A stretch of DNA of 64,000 nucleotides from CAZZNY01 sp964655935 (lineage in GTDB: Bacteria > Patescibacteriota > Gracilibacteria > BD1-5 > UBA2023). Of this stretch, positions 60,809 to 64,000 are shown in pieces. The notes under the pieces are model-generated. The model did not search any database. It was not told the origin of the DNA and saw only the letters and a program-made list of their open reading frames with translations. The DNA is taken from NCBI GenBank assembly GCA_964655935.1, contig CAZZNY010000003.1, forward strand, positions 53,926-117,925, in the 5' to 3' direction. Positions within the stretch are counted from its first letter, which is position 1; each line of letters opens with the position of its first letter. Both the position numbers and the translations under genes were made by a program.

Positions 60809-62146
60809 ATGCCAATTATTGAGAAAGTCCGCTGAATGCAAGATATTTTTGGTGAATACCAGAGGTATTTTACTTTTATTAAAAAGGTGGCGCGTCATGA
60901 ATTTCGTAAGAGTGGATTTACACGTATTTCTACTCCTGTCCTTGAAAAATTAGATCTTGTATCGAGTGGAATGGGTTTAGATGATGAGCATGCGATAAAA
61001 AACATGTATCTATTGGAGGATAAAAAATGACGAAAACTCGTTCTTAAACCGGAATCTACGGTTTGAGTGATGCGATCATATCTGGAATCCTTTTTAGAAT
61101 ATCCACAGCCAGTGTATCTTTATTACATAGAGCCTCACTTTCGTCGTGAACTCAAATGAATGAATCAACATAATCAGTTTCATCAAATCGGTGCTGAGAT
61201 TATAGGAGAAGTAGATCCGGTTCTCGATGCGAAGATGATCTATATAGGACACTCTATATTAGAAAATATTGGACTCAAATGAAAATTTACTCTCAAAATT
61301 AACTCGCTCGGAAATAAGAAAGAGCGTGAAAAATTTGTTATTGAGCTCTTAAGTTTTTTTGAAAATAAAAAACAGCATCTTTCTGAGGAAGATCTTGAAT
61401 GTCTTGAGAAAAATCCTATTCAGATTTTAACCAGTGAAAATCCCGATACGAAACAACTTCTTGCTTTTGCACCAAAAATTACAGATTTCATAAAGAAAGA
61501 CTCGCTCGAATTTTATACAAAAATGAAGGAATATTTGGATGTTCTGGGTATGAAATACGAAGAAGATCCGTTGCTTACGAATGATTTTTGATATTACGGA
61601 CATACGGTCTGGAGTTTTGTTGATAGCCATGAATGAGCATCTGGAAGGGTTATTGGTGGAGGATGAAGATACGATGATCTTTCTAAGAATATTGGACATA
61701 AAGACTTAATTCCTGGAGTTTGATTTGCGCTCAGTGTAGAAAATATGATTGATTCGATGATGAAAGAAAACATCACTCTTAAAAATAAGGATCAGATTCA
61801 TCTCTATTTTATTCAGCTCGGAGATGAGGCGACAAAACTAACGCTTCCTCTGAATATCGAAGCAAGGAATCGTGGATTGAACTCACTTCTTTCTCTTGGA
61901 ACCCCATCAATTAAGATTCAGATGAAGAAAGCGACACAGCTTGGTGCAAAATTTGTAGCTATTATAGGTATCATGGAAGCAAAAACTCGTGTTTGCCAAC
62001 TGAAAAATATTGTAACCGGAACGCAAGTAGAGGTAAAACTCGATAAATTATTAGATCATGTAGTGGCAGATATCTGAACAGAAGGACTTGATTTCTATTC
62101 TCCTTCAAAAGATTTCATTATTGAGACACCAAAAATAGAACAATAA
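60809..62146 (+). CDS. hisS: Histidyl-tRNA synthetase
   Basis: 445 aa. Class II motifs: VRGMQDIFGEYQRYFTFIKK at the start, FTRISTPVLE (motif 1), LVLKPESTVGVMRSYLE and EPHFRRELKGMNQHNQFHQI (motif 2), GAEIIGE, and GGGGRYDDL with PGVGFALSVENM (motif 3). A C-terminal anticodon-binding domain (IHLYFIQLGDEA..) follows. Motif 2 has KPEST where most enzymes have RPEGT. Many motif glycines are UGA. Confidence 0.93.
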
Positions 62147-62232
62147 TTCCGTTTTTTGGCTAAAGATTGGGAAGAACCACGGAACTTAGATCATTTCTTT
62201 CGACTTTTTTGCCAAAAAACATATAAATTCTT

Positions 62233-62260
62233 TTGACTTTATCGCAAAAAAAAATATCAT
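62233..62260 (+). promoter_or_regulatory. rRNA operon promoter
   Basis: TTGACT, 16 nt including an A9 tract, TATCAT (62255-62260). A hairpin GCACCT/AGGTGC (62265-62284) with a T-rich tail follows at once, matching the 5'-terminal hairpin habit. The rest of 62147-62465 is rRNA leader with no gene. Confidence 0.65.
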
Positions 62261-62465
62261 ATGCGCACCTTGGAGACGAGGTGCTTTTCTTTCGCTCTTT
62301 AAATAGCCAACACACAAGAAGATGAAGTATACATTTCATCACTTTCTTTGCAAAAGGAAAAATGATGAAAAAAATAAGTTTTTCTACAGCAATGTAGAAG
62401 AGTCTATTCGATCACTAAAAATAGAACAATCGAAATGCATATTAATATACATTTCAAATTTTTCG

Positions 62466-63946
<1,481 letters not shown>

Positions 63947-64000
63947 CTAGTACAGATAAAAATCTATTTCTATTGATTGAATCTTCATCTTCTGGTGTGT

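Noticed and set aside
2361..62146. Most long genes appear as broken pseudogenes when TGA is read as stop.
   Set aside because: The breaks fall on conserved glycines and frames continue without shift; TAA/TAG are absent inside them. This is recoding, not decay.

Overview
The window comes from a bacterium that reads UGA as glycine (genetic code 25). Almost every long reading frame is interrupted by TGA exactly where the family has a conserved glycine: the first Gly of Nudix boxes, the Gly of HGD in an APH-type kinase, and the P-loop Gly of a guanylate kinase, an ABC ATPase and a NACHT ATPase. Only TAA and TAG end genes. Together with AT-rich DNA and small Patescibacteria-style genes this points to Absconditabacteria (SR1) or Gracilibacteria; the sequence alone does not let me choose. 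All CDS coordinates below are read with code 25.

Layout. 1-4.3 kb: small proteins, a thioredoxin between two copies of a ~135 bp repeat, Nudix hydrolases, and a PheRS with the architecture of the single-chain mitochondrial enzyme (catalytic domain fused to FDX-ACB). 4.4-11 kb: a GHMP-kinase-like protein, then a 1,572-aa NACHT ATPase with a C-terminal array of 35-aa repeats. 11-15 kb: a membrane-anchored protein, two nucleotidyltransferases, an EEP-family hydrolase. 15-19.1 kb (minus strand): acetyltransferases alternating with aspartoacylase-like deacylases, preceded by three related structured leader RNAs with terminators. 19.6-26.6 kb: Nudix, a second NACHT protein with a histidine-phosphatase head (its repeat array holds a 100-N assembly gap), a second GHMP-like protein and a 98-aa protein. 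26.8-32.6 kb: NDK-like, Nudix, nucleotidyltransferase, sugar-phosphate cyclase, APH-type kinase, histidine phosphatase, 6-phosphogluconolactonase-like protein. 33.0-36.9 kb: a compact thiazole/oxazole-modified RiPP (TOMM) locus with precursor, C39-like peptidase, SagB-type dehydrogenase and YcaO; the precursor itself contains four UGA glycines. 37-41.7 kb: a GHMP remnant, a third phosphatase-NACHT-repeat protein and a broken copy of the 98-aa protein. 41.8-64 kb: mostly housekeeping (Gmk-like, RdgB, tRNA-Cys, GatC, RecF, surface protein, ABC and MFS transporters, RpsT, InfC-RpmI-RplT, YidD, PAP2, DedA, Bcp, exonuclease, YmdB, HtrA, receiver protein, HisS) ending in a 16S rRNA gene with an altered anti-Shine-Dalgarno core.

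How it fits together. The best candidate for an undescribed system is the recurring module of histidine phosphatase-NACHT-35-aa-repeat protein, GHMP-like protein and 98-aa protein, with Nudix neighbours at two copies. It occurs three times in different gene orders and states of decay. The NACHT core is that of NLR-like STAND ATPases, and the repeats carry nucleotide-identical 105 bp units, as expected for a fast-changing recognition surface; a defence or contact-sensing role is inference. The TOMM locus and the leader-RNA-controlled acyl-transfer operons are the next strongest. Two regulatory habits recur: a T-tract promoter (CCGTTTTTTTC, 14 nt, TATANT) in front of accessory genes, and hairpins at the very 5' end of the predicted mRNAs.
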